NCBI GenBank assembly: GCA_964460465.1
Contig: CAYWSB010000001.1
Location: 96,500 to 160,499, forward strand
DNA length: 64,000 bases
Source: SLRI01 sp964460465
GTDB lineage: Bacteria > Pseudomonadota > Alphaproteobacteria > Geminicoccales > Geminicoccaceae
Reading direction: 5' to 3'
Of the stretch, positions 25,514-34,586 are shown in pieces (position 1 is the stretch's first letter; each line of letters opens with the position of its first letter). Under the pieces are notes generated by a model that was not told where the DNA came from, did not search any database, and saw only the letters and a program-made list of their open reading frames with translations. A program made the translations under genes and the position numbers.

Positions 25514-25873
25514 TCAATCCTCGTCGAGGATGTCCCCGGCACCGTAGTCGATGCCGTCAGGCATGAGGTCGTCGTCGATCGGCTGCCGGCTCGGAATCAG
25601 GCTCTCCAACTCCTGCGCCAGATCGTCGGAGGTCTCGACGTCCGTATCGGAATGCCGGCGCAAGCCATGCATCAGCTCATAGCGCAAGTGATCGAGATCG
25701 ACGGTGGTATCGGCGATCTCACGCAACGCCACGACTGGGTTCTTGTCATTGTCGCGGTCGATCGTCAGCGGCGCGCCGGCCGAGATGTCGCGCGCCCGCT
25801 GGGCCGCCAGCATCACGAGCTCGAAGCGGCTGGGAACGCGCTCGACGCAATCTTCGACGGTGATGCGTGCCAT
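25514..25873 (-). CDS. rpoZ: RNA polymerase omega subunit
   Basis: Small subunit that helps beta' folding and forms a ppGpp site on RNA polymerase. The 119-aa product begins MARITVEDCVERVPSRFELV and contains VMLAAQRARDISAGA, followed by PVVALREIADTTVD, matching alphaproteobacterial omega. The tail is acidic. It is upstream of rsh, linking the ppGpp target and its maker. A possible leftward promoter, TTGTGC-16 nt-TACATT, lies at 25913-25940. Confidence 0.95.
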   Translation of the reverse strand: MARITVEDCVERVPSRFELVMLAAQRARDISAGAPLTIDRDNDKNPVVALREIADTTVDLDHLRYELMHGLRRHSDTDVETSDDLAQELESLIPSRQPIDDDLMPDGIDYGAGDILDED

Positions 25874-26117
25874 GGTTGACCTTGTGTCCGTTCGCTACGA
25901 TGTCTGGTCCTCAATGTACAGCGCCTGCCGCACTGCACAAGCCCCGGCCACACCGGGGCATGGCCGCCGGATCGCAGGGCGACCGGCGCGGAGCGTGATG
26001 AACAGGGCTCGCAAGCCAGCGGCTCGATCGATTGCCCCAATTGTCATACCTATGCAATGCGGCCTCTTGGAACGTCGCTGCAAAGCCGGTAAGGTGCGTC
26101 CGCAGGATCATTGTAAC

Positions 26118-26146
26118 GTGACATCCCAACGCCCCGGCGGTAAAAT
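26118..26146 (+). promoter_or_regulatory. Sigma-70-type promoter of the NYN-domain gene
   Basis: GTGACA (26118-26123, five of six), 17 nt, TAAAAT (26141-26146, five of six), about 60 nt before the ATG at 26206. The 332-bp divergent gap between rpoZ and this gene (25874-26205) holds no convincing gene, only this promoter and the weaker leftward rpoZ one. Confidence 0.5.
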
Positions 26147-26205
26147 GACCGGTCGGCATTAAGTGCGCGGCAATGACCGCAGCCATCAGCCCTGGAGTCG
26201 ACATT

Positions 26206-26868
26206 ATGGCAAGGCCCTCGGCCTTCAAGCACTTCCATCCAGATGAACGCTTCGGCGTGTTTATAGATGGAGCCAATCTCTATCAGACGGCGAAAGCACT
26301 CGGCTACGACGTCGATTATCGTCGTCTTCTCGAGGTCTTCGCGAGCAGCGGACGGCTCCTGCGTGCCTATTACTACACGGCGCTGTTGGACGAACAGGAG
26401 TACTCGCCGATCCGGCCGCTCGTCGACTGGCTCGACTACAACGGCTACACCATGGTGACCAAGCCCCTCAAGGAGTTCAGCCAGGGCGCTGGGCGCCGCA
26501 AGTTCAAGGGCAACATGGACGTCGAGATCACCGTCGACGCCATGGAGATCGCGAGCGCAGTCGAGCACATAGTGCTGATGACCGGCGACGGCGATTTCCG
26601 GCGCCTCGTCGAGGCCTTGCAGCGCCGGGGCGTGAAGGTCAGCGTGGTCAGCACGATCAAGACCCAGCCGCCGATGATCGCCGACGAGCTGCGCCGCCAA
26701 GCCGACTTCTTCATCGACCTCGCCGACCTCACCGACCACATCGCCCGTGCCCACACACCCCGTTCGGCGACCGCCGACACCGTCGAGGAGGACGACGAGG
26801 AGGAGTACGACGAGGACGAGGAGTACGACGAGGAGGACGAGGACGAGGTCGAGTTCGTAAAGGACTGA
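26206..26868 (+). CDS. NYN-domain (LabA/DUF88-like) putative RNase with acidic tail
   Basis: A 220-aa protein of the PIN-like NYN superfamily. FGVFIDGANLYQTAKALGYD gives the first Asp and the Asn of the catalytic pocket, NMDVEITVDAME the second acidic group, and LMTGDGDFRRLVE the third, so the metal-binding set is complete. From about residue 185 the tail is extremely acidic, almost only Glu, Asp and Tyr, ending EFVKD. I prefer ATG 26206 (GGAG eight nt before it) to ATG 26173. Family members cut structured RNA or regulate it; the partner here is unknown. Confidence 0.87.
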   Translation: MARPSAFKHFHPDERFGVFIDGANLYQTAKALGYDVDYRRLLEVFASSGRLLRAYYYTALLDEQEYSPIRPLVDWLDYNGYTMVTKPLKEFSQGAGRRKFKGNMDVEITVDAMEIASAVEHIVLMTGDGDFRRLVEALQRRGVKVSVVSTIKTQPPMIADELRRQADFFIDLADLTDHIARAHTPRSATADTVEEDDEEEYDEDEEYDEEDEDEVEFVKD

Positions 26869-26901
26869 CCGCGTCACCGTCACTGCCAGCCGGGGCCGGC
26901 C

Positions 26902-28209
26902 TCAGCAGCAGCGGCCGAGGTCGCGACGGATGCGGGCACTGGCCGGCTTGGCCGTCAGGCGAGGCTCCAGAAGGCGCCGAGCGGTGTCGTACTGGCCCGC
27001 CCGGATCGCCGCCTCGATCAGCGACATCGTCAGCACGTCTCGTTGCGCCCGGCTGCCGCTGAGCTCGCCGAGGTCGACCAGCGCGGCCGCGAGTCCGGTC
27101 GCAGCGATGCCGTGGCGCCCGTGCGCGAACGCGAAAACCGCCCGGGCGGCCGGCACCCCTAAGTTGCGAAGCATCGCTGCGCGGCGGCTCTTGCCCGTGG
27201 CCGCTGACTCGAGCAGCGCCAGATGCTCAGCAGCACGGTCCAGTCGGTCGGCGCCGACGAAGGCCAGCATCGCGTGCACGTCGTTGAACACGTGGACGGG
27301 CTGGCGCGCCGGCGCGTCGAAGGCGTCGGCGACCGCCGCGAACCGGTCGCCCGTGTCATGGCCCGCAAGCGCCAAACGCCAGAGCAGGGCCGCCGCGTCG
27401 CAGAGATTGAGCGTGATGCTGCGGCGACCGGGGACCAGCCCCTGGTCGTAGACCTCGAGCGCCGCCGCCGGCTCGTCGCGGTCGACGTGATAGAGCGCCC
27501 AGTGCCACCAGTTGTGGACCGCGAAGAAGCAGTCCTCGGCCCAGTCGGCGCGCCGCTCGCGATACCAGGTGATGCCCTCCTCGTCGCGCCCCTGCATCTC
27601 GAGGACATGCCCCACGGCGTGGATCGCCCACGCATCCCTGGGGTTGGCCGCGAGGGCCGCCCGCGCCGCGGCTTCCGCCTCGCCATAGCGGCCGGCCTCC
27701 TCGAGGCCGAAGGCGCGCATCGCAACTACGTAGCCCCGGCCCGGCAGGTCGTCGCCCCAGTGCGCCAGGGCCGCGGTCGGGCGCTCCAGCAGCGCCGTCT
27801 CGGCGGCGGCGAAGAAGTCGGCCTGATGTGCGAACATGAGCGCCAGAAGATCGCGCGGCTGTTCGGCCAGAATGAGGTCGAAAGTCCGGCGTGCTTGGTC
27901 GAGCGCGCCGTCGAGCCAGGCAGCCGCTGCGCGCAGGTGCAGCGCCTCGCGCGGGTTCGAGGCCAGGGCGGCGGCGGCGAGCGCCGAACGCGCCTTGGGC
28001 AACAGGCCCGGATGGAGCGAGAAGGCGAATGTATGCGCCTTCAGCAGGTGCGCCGAAACCAGCGTCGGGTCGAGCTCAAGGGCGGCATCGGCGGCGCCGA
28101 TCGGATCGCCGTGGAAGCTTAGCACGGCGTCGAGAGCCGCCTCGTAGCGCTCGAGCGCCGTCGCGGAGGTGCCGCTCAGGGCGAGGCCGCGCGGGTCGAC
28201 GAGCGGCAC
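26902..28209 (-). CDS. TTC38-like tetratricopeptide repeat protein
   Basis: A 435-aa soluble helical repeat protein with no signal peptide. The middle part (AIHAVGHVLEMQGRDEEGI near residues 195-213, then DCFFAVHNWWHWALYHVDRD near 226-245) matches the tetratricopeptide repeat protein 38 family, known from animals and many bacteria but without a proven function. TPR-like Ala-rich helices run through the whole length (LIEAAIRAGQYDTARRLLEP at the end). It is convergent with the NYN gene and followed upstream by a HlyU-family gene 4 nt away in the same direction, which suggests cotranscription. Confidence 0.85.
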   Translation of the reverse strand: MPLVDPRGLALSGTSATALERYEAALDAVLSFHGDPIGAADAALELDPTLVSAHLLKAHTFAFSLHPGLLPKARSALAAAALASNPREALHLRAAAAWLDGALDQARRTFDLILAEQPRDLLALMFAHQADFFAAAETALLERPTAALAHWGDDLPGRGYVVAMRAFGLEEAGRYGEAEAAARAALAANPRDAWAIHAVGHVLEMQGRDEEGITWYRERRADWAEDCFFAVHNWWHWALYHVDRDEPAAALEVYDQGLVPGRRSITLNLCDAAALLWRLALAGHDTGDRFAAVADAFDAPARQPVHVFNDVHAMLAFVGADRLDRAAEHLALLESAATGKSRRAAMLRNLGVPAARAVFAFAHGRHGIAATGLAAALVDLGELSGSRAQRDVLTMSLIEAAIRAGQYDTARRLLEPRLTAKPASARIRRDLGRCC

Positions 28210-28213
28210 CGGC

Positions 28214-28522
28214 TCAACCGCCGGGCTTGAACAGCCGGTCGCCCTGCTCGTCGATGATCTGCCGCGCCTTGACGAGGGCGAAGTCGTGCGCCTGGTCGGG
28301 CGAGCTGTGCGTGTCGGCGCGCACGAAGCGGTGCTCGCGCACGCCGTCCGGGAACGCCTTGCTGATGATCCCTGCCGTCAGGTACTGGCCCCCCTTTTGC
28401 ATGGCGATCGGCTGGATGGTGTAGCCCTTGTGCTCGGCGGCATCACCCAGCGGCTTGCCGCCATCGGCGTCACCGCCACCGCCACCACCGCCGAACAGCT
28501 TCTTCATCAGGCCACCGAGCAT
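28214..28522 (-). CDS. HlyU-family protein
   Basis: A 102-aa protein with the HlyU/DUF (PF10115) core: YTIQPIAMQKGGQYLTAGII, then EHRFVRADTHSS and ALVKARQIIDEQGDRLF. The N-terminus has a short Lys-Phe start and a run of seven glycines. Vibrio HlyU is an ArsR-like activator, but this alphaproteobacterial family of the same name lacks an obvious DNA-binding helix, so the regulator label is inherited rather than shown. It sits 4 nt before the TPR gene. Confidence 0.82.
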   Translation of the reverse strand: MLGGLMKKLFGGGGGGGDADGGKPLGDAAEHKGYTIQPIAMQKGGQYLTAGIISKAFPDGVREHRFVRADTHSSPDQAHDFALVKARQIIDEQGDRLFKPGG

Positions 28523-28566
28523 TACCGCTTCCTCCTCGGTTGCCGGCGGCCGCTGGCCGGCGCCGG

Positions 28567-28974
28567 TCAGTAGGTCAAGATCGGCGCCATCGTCTTGGCC
28601 TCCTCGATCCAGACCGTGACTATGGTCTCGGTCGGAACGGCGCGCGTCAACTTCTTCTGGGCGTTGACCACGGCCATCCTGGCGGCGAGATTCGCGGCCC
28701 TTCGGGTCTTCAGCTCCTTGACCGTGTCGACGCCCGCGGCCTCGAGCAGCTCAGCGAACTGCTTGCCGACGCCCCTGATCCGCATCAGGTCCGCCATGTT
28801 GGCCCAGGCCAGGATGCGGCTGCCGTCGATCCCGGTGGTCTCGGCCAGCTGGCGCCGGCCGGCCGGATCGGCCGCCGCCTTGAGGAGGGCAGCCGTGGTG
28901 CCAATTCCGGCCGCCCGCAGCTTGGCGCCGTAGGCGGCCCCGATGCCCTCGATCTGCTCGATTCGATAGCGCAT
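28567..28974 (-). CDS. DUF4332 helix-hairpin-helix protein
   Basis: A 135-aa protein built of helix-hairpin-helix elements. MRYRIEQIEGIGAAYGAKLR and DLMRIRGVGKQFAELLEAAG are paired HhH-like motifs with the GIG and GVG hairpins, as in DUF4332 and the C-terminal domains of topoisomerase-like or ribosomal-like proteins. It probably binds nucleic acid or another protein; no function is established. ATG 28974 follows an AGGG element; the frame is open much farther upstream but without family similarity. Gene is 44 nt before HlyU-like, same direction. Confidence 0.85.
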   Translation of the reverse strand: MRYRIEQIEGIGAAYGAKLRAAGIGTTAALLKAAADPAGRRQLAETTGIDGSRILAWANMADLMRIRGVGKQFAELLEAAGVDTVKELKTRRAANLAARMAVVNAQKKLTRAVPTETIVTVWIEEAKTMAPILTY

Positions 28975-29269
28975 GCCCTGATCTCCCTGCGCTGAACCGT
29001 TCCCGATATGTCTCGTTTGCGAAAGAATGCCGGAACGGTGCAAGCCTTTCCGGCAGTGACCATCGCTCCGACGACGCCGGCCGCGATCGGGTCTCTGCCA
29101 GGCCGGCCCAGGGGCTCGGCCCGGCTTTCGGATTGCCGATCGCGCCGCTCCCGCCGTATGACGCTGCCGACGACGCGCCGGCCTAGTGCCGGGCGGTGCT
29201 GCGGTCGCGCGACCGGATCGGCCGGAGCAGCAGCGGCGGGCCGACGAGCAAACGGGGAGGGCAGGGACG

Positions 29270-30085
29270 ATGCGCCAGATTCTGTTGACCGGGGCGAAGG
29301 GCGGCGTGGGCAAGATGTTGCGCCCCCATCTGCGCGGCATCTGCGACACGCTGGTGCTGTCCGATCGCGAGGCGGTCGACGACCTGGCGGCCAACGAGCG
29401 CTTCGTCGCAGCCGACCTCGGCGATCCGGGTGCCCTCGCCGCAGCCTGCGCCGGGGTCGACGGCATCGTCCATCTCGGCGGCTACTCGGTCGAGGGACCT
29501 TGGGAGGACATCCATGCCGCCAACATCGTGGGGCTGTGGAACCTCTACGAGGCGGCCCGCGGGGCGGGCGTGAAGCGCGTCATCTTCGCCTCCTCCAACC
29601 ACGCCATGGGCTTCTACATGCGGCGCGACCGGGTTGGCACTGGCGAACCAGTGCGCCCCGACAGCCGCTACGGCATCTCAAAGGCCTTCGGCGAGGCCGT
29701 GGGCGCCTTCTTCGCCGACAAGCACGGCCTCAGGGTCTTGTCGATCCGCATCGGCAATGTCGGGCTGAAGCCGATCGACAAGCGGCGGCTGTCGATCTGG
29801 ATCCATCCCGAGGACCTCTTCCAGCTCTGCCGGATCGGCCTTGAGCATCCCGACCTGCACCATGCCATCGTCTACGGCGAAAGCCTGAACGAGCGCTCGT
29901 GGTGGGACAACCGCACCGCCTACCGGCTCGGCTACGCGCCAGTGCACCGGGCCGAGGACTTCGCCGCTGAGGCGCTAGCCGCCCAGGCAGCCCTGCCGGC
30001 CGATCCAATCGGCGATGTGTTCCAGGGTGGGGCGTTCTGCTCGATCGAGTTCGCCGGCGACCTGACTCGCACCGGCACCTCCTGA
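29270..30085 (+). CDS. NAD-dependent epimerase/dehydratase, uronate dehydrogenase-like
   Basis: A short-chain extended dehydrogenase of 271 aa. It opens MRQILLTGAKGGVGKMLRPH with the GxxGxxG NAD motif and has VDGIVHLGGYSVEGPWEDI, FASSNHAMGFY and the active-site YGISK (Tyr-x-x-x-Lys). Residue patterns such as HLGGxSVExP, ASSNHxxGxY and a late SWWDN are those of uronate dehydrogenases, which oxidise glucuronate or galacturonate to the lactone. The glycine motif differs slightly (GAKGGVGK). There are no other uronate genes here, so the substrate remains inferred. ATG 29270 has GGGAGGGCAGGG upstream. Confidence 0.85.
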   Translation: MRQILLTGAKGGVGKMLRPHLRGICDTLVLSDREAVDDLAANERFVAADLGDPGALAAACAGVDGIVHLGGYSVEGPWEDIHAANIVGLWNLYEAARGAGVKRVIFASSNHAMGFYMRRDRVGTGEPVRPDSRYGISKAFGEAVGAFFADKHGLRVLSIRIGNVGLKPIDKRRLSIWIHPEDLFQLCRIGLEHPDLHHAIVYGESLNERSWWDNRTAYRLGYAPVHRAEDFAAEALAAQAALPADPIGDVFQGGAFCSIEFAGDLTRTGTS

Positions 30086-30282
30086 GCGCCTTCAACTGTT
30101 CGGTGCCCGCGGCTTAGCGCCGAGATACTCGGGCGTTAGAGCCGCCGTATTCGCGTATTGCCCGAGCACTTTGCCGGCCGGGGCACTTGCCGGCCGCGTT
30201 GCGATCGGCCACGCCTATCGGGCTAAGTCGCCGGGCGCTGTCGGCCCACCGGCAGCCGGGCCAACCGCACCGCAGCCGATCG

Positions 30283-31311
30283 ATGACCGCCACCGATAGC
30301 GCACCACCCATCAGGCTCGACCGCTACCTGGCCCTGCTCGCCATCCTGCTCGCGCTTGTGCTGGCCCTGCTGGTCATCGGCGAGCGGCAGAAGGCCCCGG
30401 CTGCGCCACCGCTCGTCGTGGGCTCGCTGCCGCCACCGCCCGACCCGCGCGTCGCCGCGCTCGTCGCCGAGCGCCAGGGCCTGCTGGCGGAGCAGGCGCG
30501 GCTCGCCGAGGCGCTGGCCGCGACCCGGGAGGCACTGGCCGCGGCGGAGTCCAGGGCCGATGCGCTGGCGCGGGAGAACGAGCGGCTGCGCCAGCTCCTG
30601 GGCGACGAAGGGGCGGCGCTCGACGATCTCGCCCGCCGCCTGGCCGCCGCCGAGAGCGAGCGCGACCGGCTGGGCGCGCAGCTCGACGCGCTGAACCGGA
30701 GCCGGGACGAGTTGGAGACGCGCATCGCCGAGCTGGAGGCGGCCCGCTCGCTGCCCGAACCGGCCGCCATCCCCGGCTCGTCGACAGGTTTGTCCACCCC
30801 CCTACCTACAGCACCGTCGACGCGTGCCCCGCGCCCGCCGGAGGCACTGCCCGGGCCCGATAGGATGGCCCCGGATGCGCCGGCCGTGGCCGCGCCGGAC
30901 GTCGTTCCGGGCGAGCCCCTCGAGCTGCCTGCACCGAGCGCTTCGGAGACCGGCCCGGCCGAGCGAGGGACAGCCGACGCCGTGACTGGCACGCCACAAC
31001 GCCTGACGACGTTCGTGGCCGGCGGCACCGTGGACGATGGTGTGGCCGCCTACAACAGCGGCGACTTCGCCACCGCCGAGCGCATCTGGGCCCGGCTCGC
31101 CGACGCCGGCGACCGGCGTGCCCAGTTCTATTTCGGCGCGATGCTGTTCGAGGGGCGCACGGCACCCCCGGATCGCGTCATGGCCCATGTATGGCTCAGC
31201 CGCTCGGTGGACGCGGGCTATCTGCCGGCGATCGAGGTGCGACGCCAAGTGCGCGCCGCGATGACCGAGGCAGAGTACGAGCGGGCGCTGGCAATCGAGG
31301 AGGGCGACTGA
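30283..31311 (+). CDS. Coiled-coil membrane protein with C-terminal Sel1-like repeat
   Basis: A 342-aa protein with one membrane helix (LALLAILLALVLALLVIG, about residues 16-33), a coiled coil of about 110 residues rich in Ala, Glu and Arg (AEARL-type heptads, roughly 60-165), a Pro/Ala-rich linker, and a C-terminal TPR/Sel1-like end (AYNSGDFATAERIWARLADA, AQFYFGAMLFEG, AHVWLSRSVDAGYLPA). Topology suggests a periplasmic Sel1 domain held off the membrane by the coiled coil. ATG 30283 is chosen, since the sequence before it is Arg-rich and not conserved. The role is unknown; such proteins are often cell-envelope scaffolds. Confidence 0.78.
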   Translation: MTATDSAPPIRLDRYLALLAILLALVLALLVIGERQKAPAAPPLVVGSLPPPPDPRVAALVAERQGLLAEQARLAEALAATREALAAAESRADALARENERLRQLLGDEGAALDDLARRLAAAESERDRLGAQLDALNRSRDELETRIAELEAARSLPEPAAIPGSSTGLSTPLPTAPSTRAPRPPEALPGPDRMAPDAPAVAAPDVVPGEPLELPAPSASETGPAERGTADAVTGTPQRLTTFVAGGTVDDGVAAYNSGDFATAERIWARLADAGDRRAQFYFGAMLFEGRTAPPDRVMAHVWLSRSVDAGYLPAIEVRRQVRAAMTEAEYERALAIEEGD

Positions 31312-31390
31312 CCCGCGCAATTCCGGGCCTACGGAGGCGCAAGCCGCGCCCCGATATGGTATGGCCACCGGAGCGGAAGGGGCCAGCACC

Positions 31391-32770
31391 ATGGTCGTCA
31401 GCGTCTTCGACCTGTTCAAGATCGGCATCGGGCCGTCGAGCTCGCACACCGTCGGCCCGATGTGGGCGGCGCACCGATTTCTTCTGGCGCTGGAGAGCCA
31501 GCGCGTGCTCGATGCGATCGAGCGCGTCGAGGTGCAGCTCTACGGCTCCCTGGCGCTCACCGGCAAGGGCCATGCCACCGACAGGGCGATCCTCTTGGGC
31601 CTCGCCGGCGAGCGGCCCGACCAGCTCGATCCGGACGCCGCCGAGGCCATGGTCCGCGCCATCCGCGAGCGCCACAGCCTCGCCCTGATGCGCCGCCGGC
31701 AGATCGCCTTCAGTGAGGCGCGCGATCTGCAGTTCCGCCAGTTCGAGACGATGACCAAGCATCCCAACGGCATGCGTTTCGTCGCCTTCGCCGGCGACGG
31801 TGCGGTGCTGCTCGAGGAGGTCTACTTCTCCGTAGGCGGCGGCTTCGTGCTGAGCGACGCCGAGACCGACCGGCCGGCCGACGACGGCCGCAACGTGGCC
31901 CTGCCCTACCCCTTCCGCACGGCGGACGAGCTGCTCGCCATCGGCGAGCGGACCGGGCTCACGATCGCCGCGATCGTCATGGCCAACGAGGCGGCGGTGC
32001 GCGACGTGGCCGAGATTAGAGAAGGCTTGGCCGGCCTCTGGCGGGCGATGGAAGCCTCGATCGAGCGCGGCTGCCTGGTCGAGGGCGAGTTGCCGGGCGG
32101 TCTGCGGGTCCGCCGCCGTGCGGCCAAGCTGTACCGCGAGCTCTGCGCCCGGCCGGAGGCCGGCCTGAGGGACCAGCTGACCGTGCTCGACTGGGTCAAC
32201 CTCTACGCGCTGGCGGTCAACGAGGAGAATGCCGCCGGCGGCCGCGTCGTCACCGCCCCGACCAACGGTGCCGCCGGCGTCATCCCGGCGGTGCTGGCCT
32301 ACTACCACCGCTTCGTGCCTGGGGCGGACGCCGCGGGCATCGAGACCTTCCTCCTCACCGCTGCCGCCATCGGCCAGCTCTACAAGGAGAACGCCTCGAT
32401 CTCGGCCGCCGAGGTCGGCTGCCAGGGCGAGGTCGGGGTCGCCTGCTCGATGGCGGCCGGGGCCCTGTGCGCGGTCATGGGCGGCAGCAACGCGCAGGTC
32501 GAGAACGCCGCCGAGATCGGCATGGAGCACAATCTCGGGCTGACCTGCGACCCCATCGGCGGGCTGGTCCAGATCCCCTGCATCGAGCGTAACACGATGG
32601 GAGCCGTCAAGGCTATCAACGCCGCGCGCCTCGCCCTGCGCGGCGACGGGCAGCACCATGTCTCCCTCGACAAGGTGATCTCGACCATGCGACAGACGGG
32701 CCGCGACATGAGCACGAACTACAAGGAGACCTCGCTCGGGGGTCTCGCCGTCAATCTGGTGGAGTGTTGA
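31391..32770 (+). CDS. sdaA: L-serine ammonia-lyase (iron-sulfur type)
   Basis: Fe-S serine dehydratase that makes pyruvate and ammonia. The 459-aa single-chain protein has the N-terminal beta domain ([20 protein letters not shown]) and the alpha domain with the cluster cysteines ([20 protein letters not shown], then [18 protein letters not shown]). ATG 31391 follows GGAAGGGG and gives the canonical start; an ATG ten codons upstream is possible. glyA starts 2 nt after the stop, so the two serine-using enzymes form an operon that can split serine into pyruvate or C1 units. Confidence 0.94.
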
Positions 32771-32772
32771 GC

Positions 32773-34071
32773 ATGGCCCAGGCAAAGCCGCTTCCGACTG
32801 CGGGCACCGGCTTCTTCAGCCGCGGCCTCGCCGAGGCCGACCCGGCGATCGCCCGAGCGATCGACCAGGAGCTCCACCGGCAGCAGACCGAGATCGAGCT
32901 GATCGCGTCGGAGAACATCGTCAGCCGGGCGGTGCTCGAGGCACAGGGCTCGGTGCTGACCAACAAATATGCCGAGGGCTACCCGGGCAAGCGCTACTAT
33001 GGCGGCTGCGAGCACGTCGACGTCGCCGAGGCGCTGGCCATCGAGCGGGCCAGGCAGCTCTTTGGCTGCGGCTTCGCCAACGTCCAGCCGCATTCCGGTG
33101 CCCAGGCCAACGGGGCGGTGATGCTGGCCCTGCTGGAGCCCGGCGACACGATCCTCGGCATGTCCCTCGATGCCGGCGGCCACCTGACCCACGGCGCCCG
33201 GCCCGCCCTCTCCGGCAAGTGGTTCAATGCCGTGCAGTACGGGGTGCGCGCCGCGGACGGGCTGCTCGACTACGACGAGATCGAGCGGCTGGCGCTCGTC
33301 CACCGGCCGAAGATGCTCATCGCCGGTGCCTCGGCCTATTCCCGGGTCATCGACTTCCCCCGTTTTCGTGCGATCGCCGACAAGGTGGGTGCCATCTTCT
33401 TCGTCGACATGGCGCACATCGCGGGCCTGGTCGCCGCCGGCCTGCACCCCTCGCCCGTACCGCACGCCCACGTGGTCACGACCACCACCCACAAGACGCT
33501 GCGCGGCCCGCGCGGTGGGCTGATCCTGACCAACGACGAGGCGTTGGCCAAGAAGATCAACTCGGCGGTCTTCCCGGGTCTGCAAGGCGGCCCGCTGATG
33601 CACGTTGTCGCGGCCAAGGCCGTGGCCTTCGGCGAGGCCCTGGCCCCCGAGTTCAAGGCCTACCAGCAGGCCGTGGTCGACAACGCCAAGGCGCTGGCCG
33701 CGGTGATCACGGAGCGCGGTTGCGAGATCGTCTCGGGCGGTACCGACAACCACCTGATGCTGGTCGACCTTCGGCCCAAGGGGGTCAAGGGCAATGCCGC
33801 CGAGCAGGCGCTGAGCCGGGCCAACATCACCTGCAACAAGAATGGCGTGCCGTTCGATCCCGAGAAGCCCACGGTTACGTCCGGCATCCGCGTCGGCACG
33901 CCGGCGGGCACCACCCGCGGCTTCGGCCTCGCCGAGTTCCGCGAGATCGGGATGCTGATCAGCGACGTGCTCGACGGGCTCGCCGCGAATGGAGCCGACG
34001 GCAATGCGGCGGTCGAAGAGGCGGTCAGGGGCCGAGTCGCGAGCCTCTGCCGGCGCTTCCCCATCTACTAG
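32773..34071 (+). CDS. glyA: Serine hydroxymethyltransferase
   Basis: PLP enzyme that interconverts serine and glycine with transfer of the C1 unit to tetrahydrofolate. The 432-aa product has ELIASENIVSRAVLEAQGS, YAEGYPGKRYYGGCE, FFVDMAHIAGLVAAG and the PLP lysine 241 in TTTTHKTLRGPRGG. ATG 32773 is chosen, two bases after the sdaA stop, with GGAG upstream. Complete and normal in length. The next gene begins inside its last 70-80 bases in another frame. Confidence 0.95.
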   Translation: MAQAKPLPTAGTGFFSRGLAEADPAIARAIDQELHRQQTEIELIASENIVSRAVLEAQGSVLTNKYAEGYPGKRYYGGCEHVDVAEALAIERARQLFGCGFANVQPHSGAQANGAVMLALLEPGDTILGMSLDAGGHLTHGARPALSGKWFNAVQYGVRAADGLLDYDEIERLALVHRPKMLIAGASAYSRVIDFPRFRAIADKVGAIFFVDMAHIAGLVAAGLHPSPVPHAHVVTTTTHKTLRGPRGGLILTNDEALAKKINSAVFPGLQGGPLMHVVAAKAVAFGEALAPEFKAYQQAVVDNAKALAAVITERGCEIVSGGTDNHLMLVDLRPKGVKGNAAEQALSRANITCNKNGVPFDPEKPTVTSGIRVGTPAGTTRGFGLAEFREIGMLISDVLDGLAANGADGNAAVEEAVRGRVASLCRRFPIY

Positions 34072-34567
34072 ACGGGGCGTTGGCGCGCCTGACCCGGCGG
34101 CGGCGCTGGCCCTTGCCCTCGCCCTTGGCCTTGCCGTCCTCCCCGCGATCGCCGCGGCTTGGCCGCTGCAGGGCCTCGCCCGGGTCACCGACGCCGGCCA
34201 CCTCGTGATCGATGGCCGCGAGGTGGCGCTCGCCGGCATCGATATCCCGACCTTCGACCGGGTCTGCCGCCCCGCACTCACGCCTCTGCGCTGCGGACCA
34301 CGCGCCGTTCTGGTGCTCGACGGCAAGGTCACCGGCTTCGTTCATTGCGAAATCATCGGGCAACGCGACGAGCGGGTGCTCGAAGGCCTATGCACGGTCC
34401 CCGGCCGGCGACTGTTCGACGCGCGCATCGATCTCGCGACCGAGATGCTGGCGGAGGGCTGGGCCTTCGCCCGGGACGACGCGCCCGGCCTCTACCGCGC
34501 TCTTGAGCGCATGGCGATGAGCCGCGAGGTCGGCATCTGGCGCGACGCGGACGTGCGGCTGCGCTGA
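34004..34567 (+). CDS. Secreted SNase-like (thermonuclease-family) protein, catalytic Glu not seen
   Basis: A protein of about 187 aa with an N-terminal basic stretch, a signal/membrane helix of Ala-Leu repeats (LALALALGLAVLPAIAAAWP) and an OB-fold region resembling thermonucleases (VALAGIDIPTFDRVCRPALT, then LATEMLAEGWAFAR and SREVGIWRDADV). In nucleases the second segment carries Asp plus a catalytic Glu (IDTPE); here the last two residues are Thr and Phe, so activity is doubtful. There is no start codon between the glyA stop and the hydrophobic core, so translation must begin inside the glyA 3' end (ATG 34004 or 33989). Confidence 0.68.
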   Translation: MRRSKRRSGAESRASAGASPSTRRGVGAPDPAAALALALALGLAVLPAIAAAWPLQGLARVTDAGHLVIDGREVALAGIDIPTFDRVCRPALTPLRCGPRAVLVLDGKVTGFVHCEIIGQRDERVLEGLCTVPGRRLFDARIDLATEMLAEGWAFARDDAPGLYRALERMAMSREVGIWRDADVRLR

Positions 34568-34586
34568 GCCGGCCCCGGCACGGTCT

